Origin: Candidatus Methanoperedens sp. | GTDB lineage: Archaea > Halobacteriota > Methanosarcinia > Methanosarcinales > Methanoperedenaceae | Length of the DNA stretch: 32,770 bases | Direction: 5' to 3' | Assembly (NCBI GenBank): GCA_026552855.1 | Contig: JAPMTX010000165.1 | Location: 1 to 32,770, forward strand | In this document: in pieces, positions 17,904-25,184 of the stretch | Layout of the letters: each line of letters opens with the position of its first letter | Numbering within the stretch: the first letter of the stretch is position 1 | Program-made: the position numbers and the translations under genes | The notes under the pieces: model-generated | Database searches by the model: none | The model's input: the letters and a program-made list of their open reading frames with translations, nothing else | Told to the model about the DNA's origin: nothing

Positions 17904-18121
17904 ACTGCATTAGGTAAATGTAGTTATTTATAATAACCCTCCATTGCTAAACATTTACTGGATTTGAACTTGATATGAATTCCCGTTGCAGGGTGGGTCG
18001 GGGAGTGGGGGGTTAGTGTATCTAAAAACAGATTTGACACCACCCTGCAACGTTGGACTTGTTACAACGTTCTTGCATATAAAAGTTGTGAAACAACTTG
18101 GTATACTATCTCAGTACTATC
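17904..18121. other. Intergenic region with long inverted repeat and G-rich loop
   Basis: No gene is seen in these 218 bases. The main structure is the 13-bp inverted repeat at 17984-18052. Confidence 0.6.
17984..18052. repeat. 13-bp perfect inverted repeat enclosing a G-rich loop
   Basis: CGTTGCAGGGTGG (17984-17996) and CCACCCTGCAACG (18040-18052) are exact reverse complements; pairing continues with GTC/GAC if one A is bulged. The loop contains GGTCGGGGAGTGGGGGG, a run of G tracts able to form a quadruplex. It could be a structured RNA, a recombination site or the end of a small mobile element. The arm ending CAACG is followed by another GTTACAACG copy at about 18061-18069. Confidence 0.7.
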
Positions 18122-18280
18122 TTATGCATCGTTCTGCCAATCAACGTTTAAAAATATGAAGTTGTTTAGCATAATATAGAGATTTTCAATCTCCTTTTCA
18201 GTAAAACCAGCTTTTAATAACTTTTTCCTTTCATCGGAAGTTTTTAAATACATTTTTCCATATTCATTCATTAATCCCAT
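18122..18280 (-). CDS. Small hypothetical protein, 52 aa
   Basis: The minus strand from ATG at 18280 to TAA at 18122 encodes MGLMNEYGKMYL, then TSDERKKLLKAGFTEKEIEN and LYIMLNNFIFLNVDW. Composition is protein-like and helical, with a helix-turn-helix feel in the KLLKAGFTEKEIENLY part. There is no SD; AT-rich TATA-like sequence lies just upstream, so a leaderless transcript is possible. The family is not recognised. It sits between the nucleotidyltransferase and the AbrB-like gene, pointing left. Confidence 0.5.
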   Translation of the reverse strand: MGLMNEYGKMYLKTSDERKKLLKAGFTEKEIENLYIMLNNFIFLNVDWQNDA

Positions 18281-18392
18281 ATATCTATATCAATATCTAT
18301 AAATAGTTTTGTTGCACAATTCAGCATTACAAATCAGTACTCGGAAAAGGTGATTATCTATTGGAATTGTTACACAGTGCAGTGATACTACA

Positions 18393-18593
18393 TTGATTGA
18401 AGCAAAAAGCAAGCTGATGAACCGTCCCAGCAGAAGCAAAGGCAAGTTGTATGACAAGTATTTTGTTTACATTCCAAGTGAAGTTGCGAGAGATAGCAAT
18501 TTTCCTTTTAAATCAGGTGATGATGTAATCGTCAGGATTGACGCTGAAAATAAACAACTCATTATCAAGAAAGCCACTTCGGGGCAAAATTAA
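18393..18593 (+). CDS. AbrB/SpoVT-like DNA-binding protein
   Basis: Up to 66 residues. The segment SRSKGKLYDKYFVYIPSEV, then FPFKSGDDVIVRIDAENKQL and IIKK matches the swapped-hairpin AbrB domain, as found in antitoxins and small transcription regulators. The start is uncertain: TTG 18393, ATG 18417 (which keeps the whole domain), or a non-standard ATT at 18360. The only good SD, GGTGATT at 18349-18355, is placed for the ATT in this frame, or for a TTG at 18361 in a frame that stops after 11 codons. No toxin gene is adjacent on the same strand. Confidence 0.7.
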   Translation: MIEAKSKLMNRPSRSKGKLYDKYFVYIPSEVARDSNFPFKSGDDVIVRIDAENKQLIIKKATSGQN

Positions 18594-18658
18594 AACTATA
18601 CGAATGCAACTATTACACCTATCAATCCAAAATTCATGACTATTATTTATCACTAATT

Positions 18659-18952
18659 TTAACGATTATAGTAGTTATTTCCACATCGTTTATAGTTTCC
18701 TATACGTAAATAAAAGAGACCGAGCGCGCCTGAGATTAGTACCTATCCGAAAAGTTAAAACCACAGAGAGCACAGAGAACACAGAGACGTGTTTAAAAAT
18801 CTCCGTGCTCTCTGTGTACTCTGTGGTTCATTCTGATATACTATTAATTGATTTTTCGGATAGGCTCTTAGTCCGCCGATTGCCCCTCCAGGAACTGTGA
18901 AGATTGATACGGTAAATATCCCATCAAGCACGCCGCCCGTAAATTGGAGTTT
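18659..18952 (-). pseudogene. Minus-strand membrane-protein remnant interrupted by palindromic element
   Basis: On the minus strand, 18952-18873 reads LQFTGGVLDGIFTVSIFTVP and GGAIGGL. If the element at 18741-18867 and one TTAGT copy are removed, the same frame continues as ISGALGLFYLRIGNYKRCG to a TAA at 18659-18661. The joined product looks like one glycine-rich membrane segment with a basic tail. With the element in place the frame runs into its arms and stops. No clear start codon is visible; the N-terminal end meets the stop of the minus-strand gene starting at 20172. Function is unknown. Confidence 0.45.
18741..18867. mobile_element. MITE-like palindromic element, copy 1, with 5-bp target duplication
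   Basis: Terminal inverted repeats CCTATCCGAAAA (18742-18753) and TTTTCGGATAGG (18853-18864) enclose longer inner arms: 18759-18787 and 18800-18828, 25 of 29 bases paired, built of CACAGAGA/AACACAGAGA-like units. TTAGT occurs directly on both sides (18736-18740 and 18868-18872), as expected for a target-site duplication. No transposase is encoded. A second copy begins at 32658. Confidence 0.8.
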
Positions 18953-18954
18953 GT

Positions 18955-20172
18955 TCAGCTTTTCCGTCTTAACCGGTACGCAACGCCCGCGCCCAGCAAT
19001 CCGAGAGCAACCTCAAATCCAGGCGCAGCGGGTGTCGAAACAGGTGTTTTTACAGGAGCTTCTGTAGATGTTGGAGCCGGTGTAGATTCCTCCTCCACAA
19101 CTACGTCCACAACGCGCTCAGAGAAATTCGCTATGTACATCATCGCCTGCATTCGGTTCCCACCTGACATAGTGAGCCAGAAGGAGGATTCCCTGGCATC
19201 ATATAATTCTTCAGCGGTCATGACCTGCCTCATCGGCTTATTGTCAAGGTAGAGACGTACCCTCTGCCTCTGGTTCCACATCATGGAGCTGTTGTCCAGG
19301 TTCATTATAATGAATTTACCTGAAGGGTCGGTGGAATTGATCGTCATACTCATGCGATTTCTATCCATCGATCTTATCATTACATTCATGCCCTCTGAAT
19401 AATTGATTATCGAATATTTATCCGATACCCCGATAGAAACCTCCGCGCCAGCCCTGTTTCTCATCATCTCTCCCATGAACCTCTGGTGCATCCCGTCCGC
19501 GGGCATGTTCACAGGAACAGCCCTGAAAACAGCATTCCCTCTGCCTGATTCAAATCTGACCTCCCCTGCTGTGATGTTTATAGACGTAGCGTTGGTTGAT
19601 ACAATAAATGCAGTCAGGTTACCGGCTTCTATTCTTACTATATTATCCTCTTTTGATGCGTTCACACCGTCTGCAAGATCAAATGTGATTGTCGCTGATG
19701 CTTTTGTTCCGATGTTGATCACGGCAGCAGGGTTATCATGCAGTTGTATTACCGACGATCCATCTCTGTTTATAATCCTTGTCAGCGCACCCATTGTTGT
19801 TGAATCCTTGAAATTGAAACCTGCGACTTTTATAGAATCAAAAATCGTGACGCCCAGGATACCATAATCCATAACAGCGCCTGTATTGTTATCCACAGAA
19901 AAGGTCACGTAGTTACCATAACTGCTACCCTGGCTGTGCATGAACCCCATCCCCATCATGCCCTGGGTGCTGCGCATCTCGTTGCCTCTATTCATCATAT
20001 CTTTTGCTTTTCCGCGCATCATATCGCTTCCCATCATTCCGCTTCCCGTTCCACTTCCCATTCCACCATCCGTTCCGCCTCCCATCATCCCGCCGCCCAT
20101 CTGTCCGAAAACGGGCACAGCCAGCATTACCACTGCAAGAAGAAATGCAGTCATTTTTATTAATCTTTTCAT
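18955..20172 (-). CDS. Secreted Met/Gly-rich protein with PGF-CTERM-like sorting tail
   Basis: 405 residues. A signal peptide (about 1-23, ending VFGQ) is followed by a Gly/Met-rich stretch (24-75, GGGMMGGG-type), a beta-rich body (about 80-345), and a Thr/Pro/Ser-rich linker (about 358-382). The end is PGFEVALGLLGAGVAYRLRR, the pattern of a PGF-CTERM signal: PGF, hydrophobic helix, basic tail. In archaea such tails are cut by an archaeosortase and the protein is lipid-anchored; the protease gene at 20996 is less than 1 kb away. Start ATG 20172 has a strong SD (GGGAGG). The Met-rich region may bind copper, which would suit the neighbouring redox genes; this is inference. Confidence 0.75.
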   Translation of the reverse strand: MKRLIKMTAFLLAVVMLAVPVFGQMGGGMMGGGTDGGMGSGTGSGMMGSDMMRGKAKDMMNRGNEMRSTQGMMGMGFMHSQGSSYGNYVTFSVDNNTGAVMDYGILGVTIFDSIKVAGFNFKDSTTMGALTRIINRDGSSVIQLHDNPAAVINIGTKASATITFDLADGVNASKEDNIVRIEAGNLTAFIVSTNATSINITAGEVRFESGRGNAVFRAVPVNMPADGMHQRFMGEMMRNRAGAEVSIGVSDKYSIINYSEGMNVMIRSMDRNRMSMTINSTDPSGKFIIMNLDNSSMMWNQRQRVRLYLDNKPMRQVMTAEELYDARESSFWLTMSGGNRMQAMMYIANFSERVVDVVVEEESTPAPTSTEAPVKTPVSTPAAPGFEVALGLLGAGVAYRLRRKS

Positions 20173-20367
20173 ATTATTTGCCTCCCTTAACTTTAGACCA
20201 TATTCTCATTATTTTGATTATAAATAATGACAATTTCAATCAATCGGACTGTAATAATATAAGCTTTGCTTAAAAATTACAAAACAATCCGGCAGAAAAC
20301 CTTAATAATTTAAACCAAAACACCGATTAATAAAGACGTAATGGAGATTCATAAGGTGAATTGAAAA
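20173..20367. promoter_or_regulatory. Divergent promoter region
   Basis: Rightward, AAACCAAAACACCGATTAAT (20312-20331) fits the BRE/TATA-like motif seen repeatedly here and lies about 35-55 bases before ATG 20368. Leftward, ATTATTTATAATC-type sequence near 20215-20230 is a candidate TATA box for the secreted protein gene. Confidence 0.5.
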
Positions 20368-20583
20368 ATGGATTGTTGCGGACCAAGTAAACCTAAAGAA
20401 ATAGAGAAAGATGTAAAAGATGTTAAAACAGGTCAGCTAAGCAATGAGACTAATCTACCAAAAGATCATACCCACGATGCCCACGGTGGCGGCTGCTGCG
20501 GCGGTGGCGGTACAGGCATGTGGCTGCACTTGATAGTTATGTTCATTGTATTCATAGCGATATGGTACTTTTCAAAGGGGTAA
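20368..20583 (+). CDS. Small Cys/His-rich membrane protein, 71 aa
   Basis: The protein starts MDCCGPSK, has a polar middle, then a His/Cys/Gly patch (HTHDAHGGGCCGGGG) and one C-terminal membrane helix (about 50-68, MWLHLIVMFIVFIAIWYF). Two CC pairs and four His suggest metal binding at the membrane. An SD-like AAGGTGAATT precedes the ATG. The family is not recognised, though the layout resembles small metal-associated membrane proteins near copper and mercury genes. The next gene starts five bases after its stop. Confidence 0.7.
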   Translation: MDCCGPSKPKEIEKDVKDVKTGQLSNETNLPKDHTHDAHGGGCCGGGGTGMWLHLIVMFIVFIAIWYFSKG

Positions 20584-20588
20584 GAGAT

Positions 20589-20951
20589 ATGGAAAAGAAG
20601 ATTACGGTAGTTATTGGAATTCTCGTACTGCTTTTATCATTCGGCGCAATATCCGTGGCAATGGCGCAGAATACGGGCGATGAGAAAACGAAGGACGCAG
20701 AAAATCATGAATGCACTGCAGAGATGATGGAGAACATGTCAGAAAACTGCCCTGAGCAGATGATACAATCTGGAGCATGTGAAAATGCGATGAACGGTGC
20801 GAAAGGCTGCAGTGAGATGATGGGCAATAACGGACAGACGGAGAATACTGAAACAGATACTAAATCAGAAGGGACCGACCATTGTGGAGATATGGATGAT
20901 ATGGGATCAATGATGGGTTCCAGCTTAGCGATCGAGAAGGATATGCTGTAA
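20589..20951 (+). CDS. Exported Cys/Met-rich small protein, 120 aa
   Basis: The start ATG 20589 is chosen five bases after the previous stop. A signal peptide (about 1-27, ending VAMAQN) precedes a very polar mature part with spaced Cys (NHECTAEMMENMSENCPEQM, SGACENAMNGAKGCSEMM, DHCGDMDDMG) and many Met and acidic residues. This pattern suggests metal binding (copper or haem handling) outside the membrane. It is not a haem protein by motif, as no CxxCH is present. The family is not recognised. It is the second gene of a likely operon running into the archaeosortase gene. Confidence 0.7.
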   Translation: MEKKITVVIGILVLLLSFGAISVAMAQNTGDEKTKDAENHECTAEMMENMSENCPEQMIQSGACENAMNGAKGCSEMMGNNGQTENTETDTKSEGTDHCGDMDDMGSMMGSSLAIEKDML

Positions 20952-20995
20952 AGCATACAAATTAGTTTCTTCAATAAAAGGGGTTTGGGGGATTT

Positions 20996-21841
20996 GTGGA
21001 TTTTAGAAAGCCTGAATTAATCCTGGTTCTCTTTGTAACGTTTATAGTAGCCTCTTATGTTGAGCTTAACTTCGGAGGTTTTGGAAGTTCAGGTTATTTA
21101 GCTCTTATCTTTTTTATTATCTCATTAATTCTGCTTTCAAGACTTCTTGCAGGTCTTAGAGGAGATAGACAGACGAGGTTAAAAGCATCAAAAAAGTCTA
21201 TACTGCTCGGAAGCGTTATAATAATCGCTGATATATTATATAATCTTAAAACAGGCTCCAGTATCCAGACTCTGGATACAATGCTAATTTTTCTTGGTAT
21301 CTCTTTAGTCTTTACCTCTGTGAAAAACGACAGCGCCAGCAGTATGGGTCGGTTTGGCGTTTATTTTTCCTCGATTTTTCTCCTGCTCTTTTTAATAGTG
21401 TACGTTATACCCTCCCGCCTGGGCTCAAGTATCTACGATTATTACGGTTATTATGCAATAACCCTCCCAGCCATGTTCATATGGCAATCCCTTGGCTTCT
21501 CACTACATTTGGATTCACTGACCACTTTCCATGTATATGGTATAGAGGATATATATTATAAGATAGATCTTGGATGCTTTGGCTTCTACTCGATGATTCT
21601 TATAGTGAGCACCGTGCTTGCATACAGGCTCATCTTACCCTCAAAAAATCCTCCCAGCCTTGTAAAAGTTACAGTAATCCTTATCATTGCCTCGTATCTG
21701 GCGAACCTGCTCAGGGTACTCAGCCTTGTATCCATAGGTTACTACTACGGGTTTGATACCATGTTAATATTCCATACTTTCCTTGGCTGGGCGCTCTTTG
21801 TAGTTATAGTCCTGCCAATGGCTTATGTCTATTTGAAATAG
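20996..21841 (+). CDS. Exosortase/archaeosortase-family transpeptidase
   Basis: 281 residues, with about eight membrane helices. The family triad is in the expected order and setting: C194 in DLGCFGFYS, R240 in ANLLRVLS, and H260 in FHTFLGWALF. These cysteine enzymes cut sorting tails of secreted proteins and pass them to an anchor. The sequence after Cys (CFGF) differs a little from the usual C-S/T-G. The GTG start at 20996 has GGGGGA upstream. The nearby protein with a PGF-CTERM-like tail (minus strand, start 20172) is the obvious substrate candidate. Which archaeosortase subtype it is cannot be settled by eye. Confidence 0.85.
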   Translation: MDFRKPELILVLFVTFIVASYVELNFGGFGSSGYLALIFFIISLILLSRLLAGLRGDRQTRLKASKKSILLGSVIIIADILYNLKTGSSIQTLDTMLIFLGISLVFTSVKNDSASSMGRFGVYFSSIFLLLFLIVYVIPSRLGSSIYDYYGYYAITLPAMFIWQSLGFSLHLDSLTTFHVYGIEDIYYKIDLGCFGFYSMILIVSTVLAYRLILPSKNPPSLVKVTVILIIASYLANLLRVLSLVSIGYYYGFDTMLIFHTFLGWALFVVIVLPMAYVYLK

Positions 21842-21859
21842 TTTTAATTTGCATTTTAT

Positions 21860-21957
21860 AAACCGCAACCTACATAAAAAAGAACCTTCTAATCAGTCTG
21901 TCAGTGACCGGAGCCTTAGTTTTTATACCACCACCAACTTTCCGGTCACCCCTATCC
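21860..21957 (+). ncRNA. Candidate small RNA, copy 1
   Basis: AAACCGCAACCTACATAAAA (21860-21879) looks like BRE/TATA. GTGACCGG (21904-21911) pairs exactly with CCGGTCAC (21942-21949), followed by CCCTATCC. Copy 2 has the same order and spacing but different loop sequence, as for a conserved structure. Confidence 0.4.
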
Positions 21958-22033
21958 AATGTTTATCTTGGTCTGGTTATGCTTGGATATCCATGAAATT
22001 TGTAAATCCAGGCAAGCATTACTTTCATTTCAC

Positions 22034-22127
22034 AAACCAGAACCCACTTAAAAAAGTAGCTTCTAATTAGGAATAGTTGTGACCGGATTACTCCTATCCT
22101 TTTTCAAGGTGCCGGTCACTCCTATCC
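22034..22127 (+). ncRNA. Candidate small RNA, copy 2
   Basis: AAACCAGAACCCACTTAAAA (22034-22053) followed by TAGCTTCTAATTAG, then GTGACCGG (22079-22086) pairing with CCGGTCAC (22112-22119) and TCCTATCC. A CTCCTATCC also occurs inside the loop. No ORF explains it. Confidence 0.4.
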
Positions 22128-22200
22128 TATATTATGCCTATTATAACAGTCTCTTAACTTTAGGATTTTTAAGTAAAGCAATGATTTGATTTGCATTCTT

Positions 22201-22222
22201 AAACCAAAACCCACATTAAAAG
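22201..22222 (+). promoter_or_regulatory. Putative promoter of the cytochrome c maturation operon
   Basis: AAACCAAAACCCACATTAAA lies about 110-130 bases upstream of the ccmE start and matches the motif at 21860, 22034 and 20312. It would give a leader of about 85 bases, which contains the near-repeat CATCCGCCGTAAACC and CATCCGTTGTAAGG. Confidence 0.5.
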
Positions 22223-22331
22223 GTAGATTCTTATCTGATGATTAACTTTACATCCGCCGTAAACCAAATACTTCACATCCGTTGTAAGGTTGAAGAATCG
22301 CATACGAAGGTTTGCATATGAGAGGGATATA

Positions 22332-22754
22332 ATGAATAAAAAGCAAAAAAACATGCTTGGTATCGGGATTGTGGCTGTATTGATATTATATCTGGGCGCG
22401 CAGAGTTTCAGTAACGCTCTCTCATTTTACTATGAAGTCGGTGAATTTGTACCAAAGGCGGATTCACTGAGCGGGAAGATCGTGAACGTGAACGGCACCA
22501 TATTAAAAGGCTCGACTATATGGGAACCTGAAAGAGCAAGGCTGACGTTCAAACTGACGGATAAAAATGCCACAATTACGGTTGTTTCAAACGAAGGAAT
22601 GCCCGGGAATTATAAAGAGGGGATCCCGGCAGTGGTTACTGGTTATTATATAAACGGCACTTTTCAGGCAACCCAGGTAGTGACAAAATGCCCCTCAAAG
22701 TACGGCGGAGATCTGGACCACGGGGACCATAACGAAACATATAACGAAACGTAA
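22332..22754 (+). CDS. ccmE: CcmE, periplasmic-type haem chaperone with CxxxY site
   Basis: 140 residues from ATG 22332. One N-terminal membrane anchor (about 9-29), then the OB-fold with LSGKIVNVNGTI, LTFKLTD and VVTGYY segments. The haem-attachment site is C120-P-S-K-Y124, the CxxxY form in place of the HxxxY of most bacteria; it is known from archaea and some sulfate reducers. The tail is His/Asn-rich. CcmE takes haem from the CcmABC exporter and hands it to CcmF/CcmH; no ccmABC genes lie in the window. First gene of the operon. Confidence 0.92.
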   Translation: MNKKQKNMLGIGIVAVLILYLGAQSFSNALSFYYEVGEFVPKADSLSGKIVNVNGTILKGSTIWEPERARLTFKLTDKNATITVVSNEGMPGNYKEGIPAVVTGYYINGTFQATQVVTKCPSKYGGDLDHGDHNETYNET

Positions 22755-22768
22755 AAAGGAGAATTCTG

Positions 22769-24775
22769 ATGGAATTAGGAGAAACAACGTTAATAATCGC
22801 ACTGGTATTGAGCGTTTACGCCCTTGCAGCGCACATAATAGGCATATGGAAAAAGAAAACCGAGCTTTTTGACAGCGCCAGAATAGCGATTATCGGAATT
22901 GCGGTACTGACCACAATCGCATCCATCTGGCTTTTTAATCTTTTCATTACCCGCAATTTCCAGTATGAGTATGTTGCTATCTACAGCAGCTTTGACCTAC
23001 CCATGGCTTATACGATCTCCGCTTTCTGGGCGGGTGCGGACGGCTCGCTGCTGCTCTGGGCGTGGCTCATATCAATTTATATTGCTGTTATAGCCGCACG
23101 GGGAAAATCCTATGACAACCTGATGAGACATGCAATGCCCATCGTCCTTATCACTCTTACTTATTTCTTCTACATGCTACTTACTGTATCCCGTCCCTTC
23201 AGGCAGCTTGATTTCATGCCCGTGGATGGGAACGGGCTTAACCCTCTCCTCCAGGACCCCGGCATGTTCTTCCACCCTCCTACGCTGTTCTGGGGCTATG
23301 CCGGGGTCATAATCCCATTCGCCCTGATGATTGCAGGCATTTACCTTTCTGATGATACCTGGACGTACCGCGCACGGCGCTGGGCTCTGTGGGCATGGCT
23401 CGGTCTTTCTTTGGGCAATATGTTCGGAAGCTACTGGGCATACACGGTGCTTAACTGGGGCGGCTTCTGGGGCTGGGACCCTGTCGAGAACGCCTCGTTC
23501 CTGCCCTGGCTCACGATGACTGCCTTTTACCACAGCACCATGATACAGGAGCGCAAAGGGGGTATGAAGTTCTGGAATATCCTGCTCATCCTTTTCACAT
23601 GGGAGCTTACGGTTTACGGGACGCTGCTCACGCGGAGCGGAATAATCGCCTCGGTGCACACATTCGGGCAATCGATAACGGCACCTTATTACATCAACTA
23701 CATGGTCGTTGTACTTGCTGCTACGCTCATACTTGTGGCATGGAAGTACAACTCCATCCAGAGCAAGAAAGTCTTTGAGTCATTTGTTTCACGTGAAGCA
23801 AGCTTCCTGTATAATAACTGGATATTTATCGCATCCGCAGCCTCGGTGCTGTGGGGAACGACATATCCCCTGCTCTCGGAAGCCTTTCGCGGCTACAAGG
23901 TGATGGTTGGTCCGAGCTTCTACAACCAGGTGAACGTGCCGCTTGGAATTGCACTCCTCTTCCTGATGGGCATATGCCCTCTCATAGCATGGAGGAAAGC
24001 ATCCATATCCCATCTCAACAGGAACTTTACAAAACCACTTGCAGCAGCCGTTATTGCAATGGCTATCGCCTTTCCTCTCGGGATCCGTGATTTCTATGCG
24101 CAGATTGCGGTTGCGGGCAGCGTACTTGTAGCATCGACCCATTTTGTGGATATATCAAGGATTGTGAATAAGCAGAAAAAGATTGAAGACAATGGACCCT
24201 TAAAGAATATTACAAGGGCATTCTGGAATAACCGCAGGACTTTTGGCGGTTACATGTGCCACATCGCAATCCTGATGATAATCGTAAGTGCAGCAGGCGC
24301 TGTAGTATATGAGAAGGCAGAGACCTTCAATATGAGAATTGGCGGCTCATACAGCGTGGGCGACTATGATTTCAAACTTACAAAGATAGACCAGTATACA
24401 AAGAACAACAGAGACGTAACTGTGGCTTTATTTGATGTTTCTAAGAACGGGAAGAAGGTTTTGACAAACGCCGAAGCGCGCATGTATCATTATGTGAAGC
24501 AGGAAAGTACCAATGTCAAACCCATGGCTTATACCGTGGGCGTAGATGACCTCTACTTTTCAGCCCAGGCTATAACCGCCGACGGCGCCACAGTCAAAAT
24601 CAAGGTAATGCCCATGATGTTCCTGATGTGGATAGGGGGATTCTACGTTCTTATCCTTGGAATTCTGGTATGCCTGTCAACAGTAGTATCCATCAGGCAA
24701 AAAAGAGTATCCAACGAGGTAAATATAAATGAAAATATTAAAAAAATGACAACGGAGAATTTACATGAAATCTAA
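22769..24775 (+). CDS. ccmF: CcmF, cytochrome c haem lyase core subunit
   Basis: 668 residues, about fifteen membrane helices. The WWD haem-handling motif is clear (WGGFWGWDPVENASFLPWL, about 230-250), with FHPPTLFWGYAG before and SGIIASVHTFGQS after it, containing the conserved His ligands. A soluble extracytoplasmic domain near 515-620 precedes the last helix. CcmF receives haem from holo-CcmE and joins it to CxxCH apocytochromes together with CcmH. It is 14 bp after ccmE and overlaps the next gene by 11 bp. Confidence 0.95.
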   Translation: MELGETTLIIALVLSVYALAAHIIGIWKKKTELFDSARIAIIGIAVLTTIASIWLFNLFITRNFQYEYVAIYSSFDLPMAYTISAFWAGADGSLLLWAWLISIYIAVIAARGKSYDNLMRHAMPIVLITLTYFFYMLLTVSRPFRQLDFMPVDGNGLNPLLQDPGMFFHPPTLFWGYAGVIIPFALMIAGIYLSDDTWTYRARRWALWAWLGLSLGNMFGSYWAYTVLNWGGFWGWDPVENASFLPWLTMTAFYHSTMIQERKGGMKFWNILLILFTWELTVYGTLLTRSGIIASVHTFGQSITAPYYINYMVVVLAATLILVAWKYNSIQSKKVFESFVSREASFLYNNWIFIASAASVLWGTTYPLLSEAFRGYKVMVGPSFYNQVNVPLGIALLFLMGICPLIAWRKASISHLNRNFTKPLAAAVIAMAIAFPLGIRDFYAQIAVAGSVLVASTHFVDISRIVNKQKKIEDNGPLKNITRAFWNNRRTFGGYMCHIAILMIIVSAAGAVVYEKAETFNMRIGGSYSVGDYDFKLTKIDQYTKNNRDVTVALFDVSKNGKKVLTNAEARMYHYVKQESTNVKPMAYTVGVDDLYFSAQAITADGATVKIKVMPMMFLMWIGGFYVLILGILVCLSTVVSIRQKRVSNEVNINENIKKMTTENLHEI

Positions 24776-25184
24776 AATAATTGCAATACTGTTTCTCTTT
24801 ACCACGCTTGCAGTACCGGTAATAGCCATAACTGAGGAAGAGATCACATCAAACCTGAACTGCCCGGACAAGGAGGGATGCACTATGATAGTGGTTGATT
24901 GTACATGCCCGAGTTCGCTTGAGATAAAAGACAAAGTGAGAGCGATGCTCGACCAGGGTCTCTCCGAGAAAAAGATATACGATAAACTTTCTTCGGAATA
25001 CGGAAGGGAGGTACTTGCTACGCCGCCCAAAGAGGGATTTGACTGGATAGTTTGGGTAGCTCTGCCTGCCGGCATTATTGTCGGCGGGGTCGTTGTCTAC
25101 AAGATCAGCAGGAAGAGGATGGACGAGAACGAGATATTCGAGTATGAATATGAAAAATTTTTAAAGGAACGTGAAAAACAATGA
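24765..25184 (+). CDS. ccmH: CcmH-like thiol protein, copy 1
   Basis: 139 residues: signal peptide (about 1-21), a small helical domain and a C-terminal membrane helix (about 91-109). Cysteines 33, 39, 46 and 48 (LNCPDKEGC, DCTCPSS) stand in the place of the LRCxxC motif of CcmH. The three-helix part (IKDKVRAMLDQGLSEKKIYD, KLSSEYGREVLATPP) is typical of CcmH N-terminal domains. It should reduce or hold the apocytochrome CxxCH. The four-Cys arrangement is unusual. Overlaps ccmF by 11 bp and the next gene by 4 bp (ATGA). Confidence 0.85.
   Translation: MKSKIIAILFLFTTLAVPVIAITEEEITSNLNCPDKEGCTMIVVDCTCPSSLEIKDKVRAMLDQGLSEKKIYDKLSSEYGREVLATPPKEGFDWIVWVALPAGIIVGGVVVYKISRKRMDENEIFEYEYEKFLKEREKQ

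Larger units (their letters stand above)
21842..22331 (+). other. Intergenic region with repeated promoter/stem-loop units
   Basis: 490 bases with no convincing ORF. It holds two copies of a promoter-like motif plus a GTGACCGG/CCGGTCAC stem-loop (21860-21957 and 22034-22127), and a third promoter-like motif (22201-22222) that should serve the ccm operon. Confidence 0.7.

Noticed and set aside
18759-18828. Regulatory hairpin or CRISPR-like repeat made of CACAGAGA units
   Set aside because: Terminal inverted repeats, TTAGT duplication and a second copy fit a mobile element better.
20996-21841. General transporter for the multi-helix protein
   Set aside because: The Cys, Arg and His in family-typical settings fit an exosortase/archaeosortase instead.
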